Source: a virus. From it: a stretch of DNA of 64,000 nt. The stretch spans positions 98,447 to 162,446 of IMG/VR virus record IMGVR_UViG_3300037231_000119, one strand, 5' to 3'. The position numbers and the translations under genes are program-made. Positions 25,154-34,402 of this stretch are shown here, piece by piece. Each line of letters begins with the position of its first letter. Position 1 is the first letter of the stretch. A model generated the notes under the pieces. That model saw only the letters and a program-made list of their open reading frames with translations, ran no database searches and was not told the origin of the DNA.

Positions 25154-25987
25154 ATGAAAAAGTTTGAAGGCCTTAAAATACTTGTCCTGGACATTGAAAC
25201 CTCCCCACTTCTGGTATGGTGTTGGGGTCTTTTTGATCAGAATATTGGACTTAACCAAATTAAGCAGGACTGGAACGTACTTAGTTTTTCTGCTAAATGG
25301 TACGAGGGTCGGAATAAGAAAGTTTATGGCCCAAACAATAAAGTAATCTACCACAGCTTAGCCAATAAAAAGGACAAGACTGACGACAGGGATCTCCTAG
25401 AAGAAGTTTGGAAGTTGTTGGATGAGTGCGACATCCTCCTTACTCAAAATGGGGTTCGCTTTGACAATAAGAAACTCAATGCGCGGTTCGCTCTCCATGG
25501 TATGAAGCCCCCTAGTAGTTTTAAGCATATCGACACACTTCAGATCGTAAAAAGAAACTTTGCCTTAACTTCCAATAAGTTGGAGTATCTTTCGGATAAG
25601 TTCTGTACCAAATACAAGAAGATGACCGAGAGAGAGTTTGCTGGTTTCAGTCTATGGAAGGAGTGTCTGGCTAATAATAAGCGGGCTTGGGCCGAAATGA
25701 AAAAGTATAACTCGTACGACATTTTGTCCCTAGAGGAGCTTTATCAGAAAATTGGCAATTGGGACACCTCAATTGATTTCAATGTTTATTCCGATAGCCT
25801 TGAGACCGTCTGCAAGTGTGGATCTAAAGAGTTTAAGAGCAAGGGCTACCATTATACGTCAGTTGGTAAGTTTAGTCGATCAAAATGTGTAAAGTGTGGC
25901 GCTGAGACTCGCGGACGCAAGAACCTACTTACTAAAGAAAAGAAGGAAACTGTTAGGACTGGAACTCCAAGGAATAGCTCAAAGTAA
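25154..25987 (+). CDS. DEDD-family 3'-5' exonuclease with zinc ribbon
   Basis: I chose ATG 25154 (277 residues) after the AAAGGA ribosome binding site. ILVLDIETSPL gives the Asp-Glu pair, LLTQNGVRFDNKKLNARF the middle Asp and MKKYNSYDILSLEELYQ the final Asp, matching DnaQ/PolA-type exonucleases. The C-terminus carries a zinc ribbon (CKCGSKEF ... CVKCGAETRGR). It could be the proofreading or processing exonuclease of the phage replisome, separate from the DnaE-type polymerase at 29318. A hairpin precedes it. Confidence 0.8.
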   Translation: MKKFEGLKILVLDIETSPLLVWCWGLFDQNIGLNQIKQDWNVLSFSAKWYEGRNKKVYGPNNKVIYHSLANKKDKTDDRDLLEEVWKLLDECDILLTQNGVRFDNKKLNARFALHGMKPPSSFKHIDTLQIVKRNFALTSNKLEYLSDKFCTKYKKMTEREFAGFSLWKECLANNKRAWAEMKKYNSYDILSLEELYQKIGNWDTSIDFNVYSDSLETVCKCGSKEFKSKGYHYTSVGKFSRSKCVKCGAETRGRKNLLTKEKKETVRTGTPRNSSK

Positions 25988-26024
25988 GAGTCCATGATAT
26001 ACTAGGTCTAAAGGATGGACTAAA

Positions 26025-26417
26025 ATGGCGAGTAAAAACGAACAACTAGAGCAACTCAGTAAGGCCATTGCCGATGCCGATATTCGCCTAAAGTCCATCC
26101 AGATGAATATCGAGAAGATAAGTGCTGAAATTTCAGTACTATCCCCTAAAAAGAGCGAACTTAAACAAAATATTGAGTTTCATAAAAAAGAGGGTACTGT
26201 CCCTATTGCTCATGAATTTAAGAAGGCTCGAGCTGAACTTTCTAAGACTACGGCTAGACTTATCTTACTTACTTCAGACCTAAAGAAATCGCAAGAAGCG
26301 TGCCAACAAGTAATAGAAATAATTGATAAGTTTAAGAATGACCAGGCGGCTCTACTTAAAACCAGCGAAAATAATGTATTGAGACCAAAGTTTGGAGCTA
26401 ACCGTGGACAAGAATGA
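26025..26417 (+). CDS. Coiled-coil hypothetical protein (130 aa)
   Basis: It starts at ATG 26025 with TATACT (about 26000) as a possible -10 and a ribosome binding site AAAGGATGG. Nearly all of it is predicted coiled coil (LSKAIADADIRLKSIQMNIE and onward). Function unknown; perhaps structural or a scaffold. Confidence 0.55.
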   Translation: MASKNEQLEQLSKAIADADIRLKSIQMNIEKISAEISVLSPKKSELKQNIEFHKKEGTVPIAHEFKKARAELSKTTARLILLTSDLKKSQEACQQVIEIIDKFKNDQAALLKTSENNVLRPKFGANRGQE

Positions 26418-26631
26418 AATGCAGGCTAAGATCAGGACCGTTGAGGACTTCATTCATTCCCCGAAGCATAAAAATAGCTTAGAGAATTTCCTTGCTAAAA
26501 ATGAGAACTTCTTGGAGAATGGAACAATAGGGCGGCTTTTGATGATGTCGCCTGACGAGGTAGAAGCTATCTACCAAGAGTCCATTAAAGAATTCAAGAA
26601 GGAAATGAACCAAGATGGGGAATCGGATTGA
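26404..26631 (+). CDS. Hypothetical protein (75 aa)
   Basis: I place the start at GTG 26404, six bases after GGAG; a TTG at 26392 and ATG 26419 are alternatives. It overlaps both neighbouring genes. The sequence is charged and helical (DFIHSPKHKNSLENFLAKNE). Function unknown. Confidence 0.5.
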   Translation: MDKNEMQAKIRTVEDFIHSPKHKNSLENFLAKNENFLENGTIGRLLMMSPDEVEAIYQESIKEFKKEMNQDGESD

Positions 26632-27253
26632 GGTCTTTGCAGATGGCAGCGCCACCACGAAAGATAATCCGGGAGGGTGGGCCAGTGTGGTCCTTTTCGA
26701 TGGGATCCTTCATAAAGAACTCTCGGGGCATCTAGAATCGGCCACAAACAACGACGCCGAGCTTCACGCTGCAATAAATGGCCTAGACTACGTAATGGAC
26801 TACGTACGTGTTTTTAATGGCACCTTTCCACATTTAGATATAGAAAGCGTCACACTAATTTCGGACTCCCAAATAATTCTGAACTGGGCTAACGGATCTT
26901 ATAGGTTTAAGCAGGAAGACAAGCTCCATCTTTACAATAAGTTGCGTGATTTAGTACAAACTCTAAACGCCAAAACAAAATGGGTCAAGGGGCACAGCGG
27001 TCATGTATGGAACGAACGCTGCGATCACTTAGCCAACTTGGCCCGTAAGAAGATCCCAGAAGCTCCTTCAGATAAGGTCATTAACATCAATCAGTCCCTC
27101 ATCGGCACTAAAAAGACAGGCACCTGTTCTATTTGGTATGGCGGGGTTCTAAAGGTTATTGACTTTTCGCAAGGCTTAGTAGAGACTTATAATAGAGATG
27201 TCCACGGAAAACGTGGATCTGTAATTGAGATTAGAGAAGGGAAAGAACGATGA
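26615..27253 (+). CDS. rnhA: Ribonuclease HI with C-terminal extension
   Basis: This 212-residue protein has the RNase HI residues: VFADGSATTKDNPGGWA (Asp), NNDAELHAAINGL (Glu), TLISDSQIILNW (Asp) and VKGHSGHVWNERCDHLANLARK (His and Asp). It would remove RNA primers and RNA-DNA hybrids during phage replication. The last 65 residues extend beyond a normal RNase HI and form an unknown domain (INQSLIGTKKTGTCSIWYG). It overlaps the previous and next genes. Confidence 0.88.
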   Translation: MGNRIEVFADGSATTKDNPGGWASVVLFDGILHKELSGHLESATNNDAELHAAINGLDYVMDYVRVFNGTFPHLDIESVTLISDSQIILNWANGSYRFKQEDKLHLYNKLRDLVQTLNAKTKWVKGHSGHVWNERCDHLANLARKKIPEAPSDKVININQSLIGTKKTGTCSIWYGGVLKVIDFSQGLVETYNRDVHGKRGSVIEIREGKER

Positions 27254-27435
27254 ATATGGACGACCCCAAAGTAAAAGAATCTCTCGGTAAAAGCATCCAG
27301 GAGCTTATTATTATGCCTAGTGAAGAGTTTAGGCAATATATGGACGAAGCCACCAAGAATTTGGTTGATCTGAGCACTTATCAAGACGACAATTTCACTG
27401 GTGTTTTCTCTGCAGAATTCTTGAGGGAGACATAA
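27250..27435 (+). CDS. Hypothetical protein (61 aa)
   Basis: Starts at ATG 27250 by ATGA overlap with the RNase H gene. Acidic and helical (ESLGKSIQELIIMPSEEF). No recognised domain. Confidence 0.5.
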   Translation: MNMDDPKVKESLGKSIQELIIMPSEEFRQYMDEATKNLVDLSTYQDDNFTGVFSAEFLRET

Positions 27436-27486
27436 GCTTATATGGGACGAACGGTGCTGAACAAGAGAGATTACATAATTTCTCAA

Positions 27487-27515
27487 TTGACATCAAACAA
27501 TATACGGGTCAATAT
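27487..27515 (+). promoter_or_regulatory. Promoter-like element, leaderless arrangement
   Basis: TTGACA (27487-27492) is followed 17 nt later by CAATAT (27510-27515) and, 6 nt after that, ATG 27522. The -10 match is weak, but the -35 to ATG spacing is exactly that of 18016 and 59993. Confidence 0.4.
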
Positions 27516-27521
27516 TGGGAT

Positions 27522-28157
27522 ATGAGTGATACTTATTTTGTAGCCATGGATTCAGAAACCGGATCTCTACGCGCAAAGCAGGGCGACATTCTAAGCCTGT
27601 ACATGGCTGTAGTTACTGAAGATTTTAGGGTCATTGACGAACTCGATCTTAAACTAAAGCCAAATGATCGTTTACCTATTGCCGATCCAGGAGCTTTGGC
27701 GGTTAATAAAATCGATCTGCAGAAGCATCTTCAGGACCCAAATACCGTGACTTATGCCGAAGCTAAGACCAAAATTGTAGCGTTTGCTAAGAAGTATCTT
27801 AAGAAGAAGGGCCGTTACAGCAACTTGATTGTTTTGGGTCAAAATGTGATGTTCGACTTGAAATTTATTTGGGAATATATCATTCCGGAAGAAGAGTGGG
27901 AAACCCTATTTAGCTACAACGTGGAAGATACAAAAACCGCGTCTCTATTCCTTAAACGTTGTGGATGGCTTCCTAAAGAAATTGGCACATTGAAGAGTCT
28001 AGTTGAATACTTCAACATCCCTCGTCGTGAAGCTCACGAAGCTAAGGGTGACGTGCATATGACAATTGACGTCTATCGTGAGCTTATTAAGCTTATGGAA
28101 AGTAAAAAAGAGAATGGTTCTAGCCAAGACATTATTAGCTTATTGGAGGCAGAATGA
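27522..28157 (+). CDS. DnaQ-like DEDD exonuclease
   Basis: This 211-residue protein has VAMDSETGSLRAKQG (Asp-x-Glu), LGQNVMFDLKFIWEY (Asp) and HEAKGDVHMTIDVYREL (His-Asp), the motif set of DEDDh exonucleases such as the polymerase III epsilon subunit. It may proofread for the DnaE-type polymerase encoded nearby. The ATG has no ribosome binding site but sits six bases after a promoter-like -10. ATGA overlap joins it to the next small gene. Confidence 0.85.
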   Translation: MSDTYFVAMDSETGSLRAKQGDILSLYMAVVTEDFRVIDELDLKLKPNDRLPIADPGALAVNKIDLQKHLQDPNTVTYAEAKTKIVAFAKKYLKKKGRYSNLIVLGQNVMFDLKFIWEYIIPEEEWETLFSYNVEDTKTASLFLKRCGWLPKEIGTLKSLVEYFNIPRREAHEAKGDVHMTIDVYRELIKLMESKKENGSSQDIISLLEAE

Positions 28158-28324
28158 GTCGGACTAAGAAGGGACAAAAATCTCCGGGTTATGAATATTG
28201 GAGTAAGCGTCCCAACTCTATGTCTAATCCAGGAAAAGTTTCTAAAAATATTACCCATCGTAAAGAAAGGGCTGAATCTAAAAAGGCTGTTCATAAAGCC
28301 AAAAAAGAAGTGGAGACGGAATGA
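28154..28324 (+). CDS. Small basic protein (56 aa)
   Basis: ATG 28154 overlaps the exonuclease stop. The product is strongly basic (MSRTKKGQKSPGYEYWSKR, then KKAVHKAKKEVETE), suggesting nucleic-acid contact. It ends by ATGA overlap with the next gene. Function unknown. Confidence 0.5.
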   Translation: MSRTKKGQKSPGYEYWSKRPNSMSNPGKVSKNITHRKERAESKKAVHKAKKEVETE

Positions 28325-28551
28325 AAATCCTATTTGACTACTGCCATATTATAAATGACGATTGGGACTGCAAGATGGGCCTTGATTGGTACGGTCGCGG
28401 GCCAGTTATTGGGTCTAAGCTTCCTGGGTCCAAACTCTTTACTATAGCCCTGTACGTAATTTGGTGGAGATTGAGCCTTACTTGGGTTCAGGATTACGCC
28501 AGTTATCGTAGAAGGATGGATTATAGGGTTTCGGATAGGTGGAAGAAATGA
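28321..28551 (+). CDS. Hypothetical protein (76 aa)
   Basis: ATG 28321 overlaps the previous stop. Aromatic-rich (WDCKMGLDWYGRGPV, ALYVIWWRLSL) with one moderately hydrophobic stretch, possibly membrane-associated. It overlaps the HNH gene start by four bases. Function unknown. Confidence 0.45.
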   Translation: MKILFDYCHIINDDWDCKMGLDWYGRGPVIGSKLPGSKLFTIALYVIWWRLSLTWVQDYASYRRRMDYRVSDRWKK

Positions 28552-29321
28552 AAAAGTGTGCAAAATGGACAAAAGAGGAGGACGACTTTTTAATAAAAAA
28601 TTACCAAAGACTGTCCTATAGAGAAATAGCCAAATATTTGAATGGAGATAGAAATACTAGGGGAGTATCGAAAAGGGCACGTAGACTTAATTTAAAAAAA
28701 ATGACATTTATAAGTACTCATATAGAAAAGGGGCAAAGATTTAATAAGCTTGTCGCAGAAAAAGAGGGTAAGAGTGTTAAATCTCGAAAAGAAGTCAGGA
28801 GATACTGGATTTTTAAATGCGATTGCGGAAAAACAAAAGAAATCAATATAAGATCGGTAATTACTGAAAAGATAAAGTCGTGTGGATGTATATGTAGGCC
28901 ACCTGACAGATTTCTTTCTCAAAAACCTCCAGGTTTCATTTCTTGGACCAATCTTTTTTGCACTTCCAGAATGTCCGCCGAAGAACGAGAAATTCCCTTT
29001 AATTTAAATAAGGACCAATTCGTGCTCATCGCCTCACTACGGTGCCACTATTGTGGATGTAGCCCAAGAAAATGGAATGTGTATATCAAAAAAGATGGAA
29101 CCACCAGGAATAGACAATATTGTAATATTAAGGAGGACACCATAGAAAGGGCGTGGGTGCTTACTAATGGTATTGATAGGCAAAATAACGAACTGGGATA
29201 TACTATAGAAAATTGTGTTCCGTGTTGCGGAGACTGCAATGAGATGAAAATGGATAGAACAGTTGAAGAGTTTCTTACTCATATTAAAAAAATAACCGTA
29301 TTTCAGGAAAATAAAAAGTGA
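28548..29321 (+). CDS. Free-standing HNH endonuclease with N-terminal SANT/HTH
   Basis: I start it at ATG 28548 (MKKCAKWTKEEDDFL; 257 residues). An N-terminal Myb/SANT-like helical domain (TKEEDDFLIKNYQRLSYREI) is followed by a Cys pair (CDCGKTKEIN) and an HNH nuclease with two zinc-type pairs (CHYCGC ... CVPCCGDCNEMKMD) around NGIDRQNNELGYT. Such proteins are mobile homing-type endonucleases in phages. It lies directly before the polymerase gene and overlaps it by four bases. Confidence 0.82.
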   Translation: MKKCAKWTKEEDDFLIKNYQRLSYREIAKYLNGDRNTRGVSKRARRLNLKKMTFISTHIEKGQRFNKLVAEKEGKSVKSRKEVRRYWIFKCDCGKTKEINIRSVITEKIKSCGCICRPPDRFLSQKPPGFISWTNLFCTSRMSAEEREIPFNLNKDQFVLIASLRCHYCGCSPRKWNVYIKKDGTTRNRQYCNIKEDTIERAWVLTNGIDRQNNELGYTIENCVPCCGDCNEMKMDRTVEEFLTHIKKITVFQENKK

Positions 29322-32300
29322 AAATATCGACCCACTGCCATATCGAAAGCTGTTTAAGTGGTAGTCCGATTTCTTCGATGATTGGACGTGCCATCGATAT
29401 TGATAGAGAATATTTCACCTATACCGACTTGGGCCATCTATCCAGTTTCCTCAAAGCTTACGGGATGGCTAAGAAATCGGGTCTGAAGTTCGCAGGAGGT
29501 ATTGAGTTCTATCTGAAAGACCCCAAATGCTCATTGGTTACTGGGACTAAGGCCGATCGCTGTAAATACTTTACCTCTACCCTATTCGTAAAAAATCAAG
29601 ACGCTTACCAGGCATTAGTTAAGGTGGTCTCCAGAACAGACCTACCAAAGATCGAGATCCAGGAAGAGGAGCAATCCTTGTGGTCCTGGGATGAACTGGA
29701 AAGCCTATCCAAATTCGATACTCTTCTGGTCCTAGGCGGTCCACACTGTATGGTAGGTAAGGTGCTTTTAGCTGACGGCCCAGAACTGGCCGAAAGGGTG
29801 CTACTCAAAGCCAAAGATCTATTTGGTGATCGTCTAAGCCTATCCCTTATCTGTGAAAAATGGGATAGGAAGTTCGCTTCAGTTATAAAAATTGACTATA
29901 CGGACGGTAGCCATGATTCAGTACTGGCTTCTGACACTCTTTCAACCGAGAGAGCCCGAAAAATCAAAGCTTCGGATCTCATTACCCGTGGTGGGCATTA
30001 CGAAATTAAGAGTAAGATCGTAGGAAATACCTATTTTGAAGTGAACAAGAAGATTAGGGATGTCTCAGAACATAAAGGTTTTTTGCCACTCCCAGTAGAC
30101 ATGACATTGGAAATGAACAAATTCTTCGTCAATATGGGCAAGAAATATGACATTCAACTCTTGGTTAGCGACTACGCGTTCTATGCGGAACGTAGTGACC
30201 ATATCGTTCAGACTATGATTCTCGAGGGTAAGACCAAGTTAAAATCCGATCTGCATATGAAGACTGAGGAAGAATTTGGGAATTATCTTCAAAACACTCT
30301 AAAATTGGGCTTGGACGAATCTGTCCGGATCATGATGAACAATGATTCATGGGCCAAGAATTTCGACAATTTTGAGTTGAAATACGAATTGAAGTTAACA
30401 ACGGAAACCGACAATCCATTAAAAGAATGCATGGCCGTCATTAAGAAAAATGGGCGCATGAAATGGGACAATCCTATTTATGTTTCCCGTCTTCGTGAAG
30501 AAATTACCGTTATTTGTAACAATTCCAAACGCGATCTCAGCGCATATTTTTTACCCATTGCAGATATTGTAGAGTTTTATAAAGAAAATGGGCAATTGAC
30601 AGGACCCGGAAGAGGGAGTTGCGCAGGTTCGTTGTTTTGCTTTCTGTTGGGGATATCTCATTTGGACCCTATTGTTCATGGTCTCTCCTTTCCTCGCTTT
30701 TTATCTCTTGATCGTCTAAACAATGGCGATATTCCGGATATTGACCAGGACTTCGGTTCTAGAGAGCTTCTGACGGGCAAGGATAAGAAGAGTGGTTACC
30801 TATACGGAAGATGGGGAAACAAAGTAGCTCAAGCCAGCACCCGGCATAAGGTCCGGTTGAAAAGTGCGGTGAAAGACACTAACCGATATTTTAATGGGAG
30901 TGTGGAAAAAGAAATTGAACTCCTTTCTAAAGCTCTCCCAGACCCTCCTCAAGGAGTACCAGATCAAGACTTCGTATTTGGATATGAAGATACTGACGGG
31001 AACTACAATGAGGGCATTATTGATACCTGCGAACCACTTAAAAAGTATATTGCTTCGCGACCAAAAGAATGGGAAATCGTCCAAAAATCTCTCGGCTTAA
31101 CGCGTGCTTTCTCCCAACACGCTAGTGCCTATATTATTAGCGACGGCCCTATTTCTGACGTTCTTCCCACAAAGGAAGGTCACATAACCCAATATGAGGC
31201 CAAGCAGTGTGAAGCTGCTGGACAAATTAAATTCGATTTTTTGACCGTATCCAACATTAAGGATATAGAAATCTGCCTAAATCTCATAAATAAGAAAAAT
31301 GGTGAAAGTAACACTATAGGATACTTCACCCATAAGGATAAGCTGGAATATATTTGGGATTTGCCAAATGATCCCGGATCTTTCAAAAGCGTTTGGGGCG
31401 GTAATACCGAGAGTTGTTTTCAGATCAGTTCTAATTCTATGAAACATTTCGTTAAAGAAATTCTTCCAAAAACGGTAGACGACATCTCCGTAATTCTGGC
31501 GCTTGATAGACCGGGCCCCCTGGATTATATTGATGAGGAGACCGGAAGATCCATGGCAGAAGAGTACATTTGGAGGCATCAAGGAAAGTCAAAATCTAAT
31601 TTTAAAGAACTTTCCGATATGATTCCGGAGACTTACGGGATATTGTGCTTTCAAGAGCAGAATCTTTTGATCTCCAAGGAGCTTGGAGGTATGACTCCGG
31701 GAGATGCGGAAAAACTTCGCCGCCTGTTTTCTAAGAAGGAGAAAAAATTAGCTGGAGAGATGAAACCAATTTTTATGTCTACGGCTGTAGCTAAGATCGG
31801 CGAAGAAAAAGCAAGTAAGATTTGGGATATGTTGGAAGCAAGTTCCCGATATAATTTTAATTTGTCGCATAGTAAAAGTTACGCAATGATTACATACGCT
31901 TGCATGTTTCTACGACACAATTATCCACTCGAGTGGTGGGCCGCCATCCTCACCAATGCCAAAGAGAAAGAGATTTCCGGTAAGTTGTGGCCCCATGTCA
32001 AGCATATTTTAGCTCCTCCAGATATCAATCTCTCCTCCGATGAAATGGAAATCGACTACGCTAATGGGCTAATCAGGGCCAAATTGGGCGTCGTACGTGG
32101 AATGGGCGAAAAAACCATAGATCCTATTGTGGCTGGTAGACCCTATAAAGACATCCAAGACTTCGTTAATCGTGAAGTGGCAGGACCTGGACTCGCTAGG
32201 AAGCTCACTCATGTTGGTGTTCTGGATTCTCTTTATCCGCCAAAACTTGAACTCTTGCAAAAAATGCAACTGTTGGAAGATGCCACGGAAATCAGGAAAT

Positions 32301-32872
32301 TCAACCAGAAGCTAGAAAAGGCCGCTTTAGAAGAGAAGACTATCAAAGCGACTGAAGCCAAGAAAGGTGTCATTCCGGAGGAGTATCTGAATATTGAGAA
32401 GGATCCGATGAAGAATGCGGCTATCAAAAAGTCGATTCTCCCAAGTCTTCTAGTTGGCCTGTACGATTTAGGCCAAAACTACTCCAAATGTATCCCCAGA
32501 ACAGCCCCATCTAAGATGATGAGATCTCCTACCAATCATAGGCTCGAGGTCTTATTGATCAATGGCGAACGCTTACAGGCCTTGGACGAGAGGCCCGGAG
32601 ATATGATTCCAAAGGATCTTTACGTCGCGGTATGTGCCTTTGTGGTTTCAACTAGTATTTTTGACTATAAGAAGAATACGAAGCAAGCCTTGAAGGTCGT
32701 TTTGGACGTGGATGGGGTTGTAGGAGAAAGGATCTGCTGGCCCCAGTATCCAAGTGGCGATTTAGTGTATCCCAAGGAACTTAAGAAGGGACAAATTGCT
32801 ACTGTATTTCTAAAGAAGCGCGCAAACAGTAATGATATCTGCAGCATACAAGAAATCGTTATTGAAGCTTGA
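29318..32872 (+). CDS. dnaE: DNA polymerase III alpha subunit (DnaE family)
   Basis: This 1184-residue protein begins with a PHP domain (STHCHIESCLSGSPISSMIG) and contains the C-family polymerase palm: GPGRGSCAGSLFCFLLGI followed by NNGDIPDIDQDFGSRE, the catalytic Asp-x-Asp. Further motifs include FSQHASAYIISD, the SCFQISSN segment and a helix-hairpin region near 930. It has no obvious proofreading domain; two separate exonucleases lie upstream. It begins with GTG at 29318, overlapping the HNH gene by four bases. The C-terminal 150 residues resemble an OB-type domain. Confidence 0.93.
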   Translation: MKISTHCHIESCLSGSPISSMIGRAIDIDREYFTYTDLGHLSSFLKAYGMAKKSGLKFAGGIEFYLKDPKCSLVTGTKADRCKYFTSTLFVKNQDAYQALVKVVSRTDLPKIEIQEEEQSLWSWDELESLSKFDTLLVLGGPHCMVGKVLLADGPELAERVLLKAKDLFGDRLSLSLICEKWDRKFASVIKIDYTDGSHDSVLASDTLSTERARKIKASDLITRGGHYEIKSKIVGNTYFEVNKKIRDVSEHKGFLPLPVDMTLEMNKFFVNMGKKYDIQLLVSDYAFYAERSDHIVQTMILEGKTKLKSDLHMKTEEEFGNYLQNTLKLGLDESVRIMMNNDSWAKNFDNFELKYELKLTTETDNPLKECMAVIKKNGRMKWDNPIYVSRLREEITVICNNSKRDLSAYFLPIADIVEFYKENGQLTGPGRGSCAGSLFCFLLGISHLDPIVHGLSFPRFLSLDRLNNGDIPDIDQDFGSRELLTGKDKKSGYLYGRWGNKVAQASTRHKVRLKSAVKDTNRYFNGSVEKEIELLSKALPDPPQGVPDQDFVFGYEDTDGNYNEGIIDTCEPLKKYIASRPKEWEIVQKSLGLTRAFSQHASAYIISDGPISDVLPTKEGHITQYEAKQCEAAGQIKFDFLTVSNIKDIEICLNLINKKNGESNTIGYFTHKDKLEYIWDLPNDPGSFKSVWGGNTESCFQISSNSMKHFVKEILPKTVDDISVILALDRPGPLDYIDEETGRSMAEEYIWRHQGKSKSNFKELSDMIPETYGILCFQEQNLLISKELGGMTPGDAEKLRRLFSKKEKKLAGEMKPIFMSTAVAKIGEEKASKIWDMLEASSRYNFNLSHSKSYAMITYACMFLRHNYPLEWWAAILTNAKEKEISGKLWPHVKHILAPPDINLSSDEMEIDYANGLIRAKLGVVRGMGEKTIDPIVAGRPYKDIQDFVNREVAGPGLARKLTHVGVLDSLYPPKLELLQKMQLLEDATEIRKFNQKLEKAALEEKTIKATEAKKGVIPEEYLNIEKDPMKNAAIKKSILPSLLVGLYDLGQNYSKCIPRTAPSKMMRSPTNHRLEVLLINGERLQALDERPGDMIPKDLYVAVCAFVVSTSIFDYKKNTKQALKVVLDVDGVVGERICWPQYPSGDLVYPKELKKGQIATVFLKKRANSNDICSIQEIVIEA

Positions 32873-32896
32873 CTTTGAATAAATCTGGAGTATCAT
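32869..32896 (+). promoter_or_regulatory. Promoter for protease gene (leaderless)
   Basis: TTGACT (32869-32874), 16 nt, TATCAT (32891-32896), then 6 nt to ATG 32903. TGA of the polymerase gene is embedded in the -35. No Shine-Dalgarno precedes the start. Confidence 0.55.
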
Positions 32897-32902
32897 ATTT
32901 GT

Positions 32903-33622
32903 ATGAAGTTCAGTTTATCTATATTTACTATCCTCCTAGCATCCTCCTGTCAGGCTTCCCCAAAGGTCCATAGACAGATTAAGGTCGCAGTTTTGGACAC
33001 TGGCCTAGACCTGAACGATCCTCGTTTTAAAGACCATTTATGCCGATCTGGCCATCAGAATTTCGTAACTAATCAGGGTATGGAGGACAACCACGGTCAT
33101 GGCACATTCATTGTGGGTCTTATTCAGCAATATGCCCAAAATGCAAACTATTGTATGACCATATATAAGTACTACCAAGATGGGGCACCGGACAAAATAA
33201 ATGATCATAGGGAAGTGGCGGCTATTAAAGCAGCCATTGATGGAGGGGCAGATATTGTCAATCTCTCAGGAGGAGGTCCTGGATTTGATGAGGATGAGGC
33301 TCTCTTAATTAGGGACAATCCTAAGGTCCTATTTGTGGTCGCGGCTGGGAACGCTGGAGCTAATATGGATATTTCAGGTAATGAATTTTATCCAGCATCC
33401 CTCCCATATAACAATATTTTGGCTGTTGGCGGTATCGATCGCTATGGTAATAGGACATCGGCATCTAATTATGGCAAGAAGGTTAACGCCAAGGAGCTTG
33501 GACAAGATGTTGAGTCCACTCTACCAAATGGACAGACTGGTATCTTATCGGGAACGAGTATGAGTTGCGCCATTCATACCGGAAAACTAGTTGACAGACT
33601 GTCAAAAGTATGGAACTATTAA
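32903..33622 (+). CDS. Subtilisin-family serine protease, probable lipoprotein
   Basis: The 239-residue protein has the S8 catalytic triad: Asp in VAVLDTGLDLND, His in DNHGHGTFIVGL and Ser in LSGTSMSCAIHTG. The oxyanion region is GNAGANMDISG. The N-terminus MKFSLSIFTILLASSC looks like a signal peptide with a lipobox-like Cys at 16, so it may be exported and lipid-anchored. There is no long propeptide. Phage-encoded subtilases of this type are unusual. It could process virion proteins or act on the host envelope. Confidence 0.85.
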   Translation: MKFSLSIFTILLASSCQASPKVHRQIKVAVLDTGLDLNDPRFKDHLCRSGHQNFVTNQGMEDNHGHGTFIVGLIQQYAQNANYCMTIYKYYQDGAPDKINDHREVAAIKAAIDGGADIVNLSGGGPGFDEDEALLIRDNPKVLFVVAAGNAGANMDISGNEFYPASLPYNNILAVGGIDRYGNRTSASNYGKKVNAKELGQDVESTLPNGQTGILSGTSMSCAIHTGKLVDRLSKVWNY

Positions 33623-33638
33623 GCAATAGGGAGCACTC

Positions 33639-33881
33639 ATGGCCACACCGACTGACTTTAAGCTTATTAGGGAAAAGAGTTTAGATAAGGAAACCCACCT
33701 TAAAATTACCAAGAATATCATGAGCGGACGGATCTTTGTGGAGTTTAAATCCCATAATCCAAATATTACGCTTCAGAAGTCTTTTCAGGATTCTATGCAC
33801 GGTAAGCTTGAATCGGAAAAATTTGCCAAAAGTATACGAAGCACAGAACAACTTAGACTATATTTTGGGATTAAGAAATGA
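33639..33881 (+). CDS. Hypothetical protein (80 aa)
   Basis: ATG 33639, 17 bases after the protease, with GGGAG upstream. Basic and alpha/beta (TDFKLIREKSLDKETH, MSGRIFVEFKSH). The ATGA overlap links it to the next gene. Function unknown. Confidence 0.5.
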   Translation: MATPTDFKLIREKSLDKETHLKITKNIMSGRIFVEFKSHNPNITLQKSFQDSMHGKLESEKFAKSIRSTEQLRLYFGIKK

Positions 33882-34108
33882 CGAAGTTAGAAAAAATCGC
33901 GTTAGATTGGGCCGAATCTAATTCCTCTCCTGATGCTAATGAGGGTCGCGACCAAATGTACGACTTCCTAATAGCTGTTCAGCAGCAAGCCTATGCGGAT
34001 GGAGTTCTCAAGGGAATAGATATGTGCGAAGATTTACACGATAGGGATGATTTATCTGGAAACGGATTTTATAAATTAAGAAATAGTTTGACTTCTTGGA
34101 ACAATTGA
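33878..34108 (+). CDS. Hypothetical protein (76 aa)
   Basis: ATG 33878 overlaps the previous stop. Helical and acidic with ALDWAESNSSPDANEGRDQM, a pattern seen in small phage proteins. Its end overlaps the promoter-like repeat at 34088. Function unknown. Confidence 0.5.
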   Translation: MTKLEKIALDWAESNSSPDANEGRDQMYDFLIAVQQQAYADGVLKGIDMCEDLHDRDDLSGNGFYKLRNSLTSWNN

Positions 34109-34129
34109 CACACTATTAATGAAAGAGGA
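34088..34129 (+). repeat. Upstream repeat copy 1 (promoter-like)
   Basis: TTGACTT, 8 variable bases, AATTGACACACTAT, T, AATGAAAGAGGA. The same 42-base arrangement occurs at 34399-34440 upstream of the next gene. TTGACA (34105) lies 34 bases from GTG 34139, matching other leaderless promoters. Confidence 0.55.
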
Positions 34130-34138
34130 ACCTACGCT

Positions 34139-34402
34139 GTGATCGATATTAAAGAATTGCGCAAAGTAGCCGAATTGGCCGAGCCAGGACCTTGGGGACC
34201 ATGGACAGGAAACTACCCCTTCTATGTGGATGTTCGTAAGCCATCTGCGTCTCTTTCTAAACATGATGACCAAAGGCCGACTTATTGGGCGCATAACGAC
34301 GCCGCATTCGTTCTTACCTTTAATCCCAAAATGGCTTTGGAGCTTTTGGATGAGATCGAAAGACTGAAAGAAATCGAAGCAATTGCAAAGAATATCTATT
34401 GA
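34139..34402 (+). CDS. Ea22-like hypothetical protein
   Basis: This 87-residue protein starts with GTG at 34139. LRKVAELAEPGPWGPW at the N-terminus and HNDAAFVLTFNPKMALELLDEIERL at the C-terminus match the pattern I know from phage Ea22/Ead-type proteins of unknown function. It lies between two copies of a promoter-like repeat. Confidence 0.6.
   Translation: MIDIKELRKVAELAEPGPWGPWTGNYPFYVDVRKPSASLSKHDDQRPTYWAHNDAAFVLTFNPKMALELLDEIERLKEIEAIAKNIY

Noticed and set aside
27442-27525. 27-codon frame between two genes
   Set aside because: Too short and without a clear ribosome binding site; it overlaps the promoter-like element at 27487.
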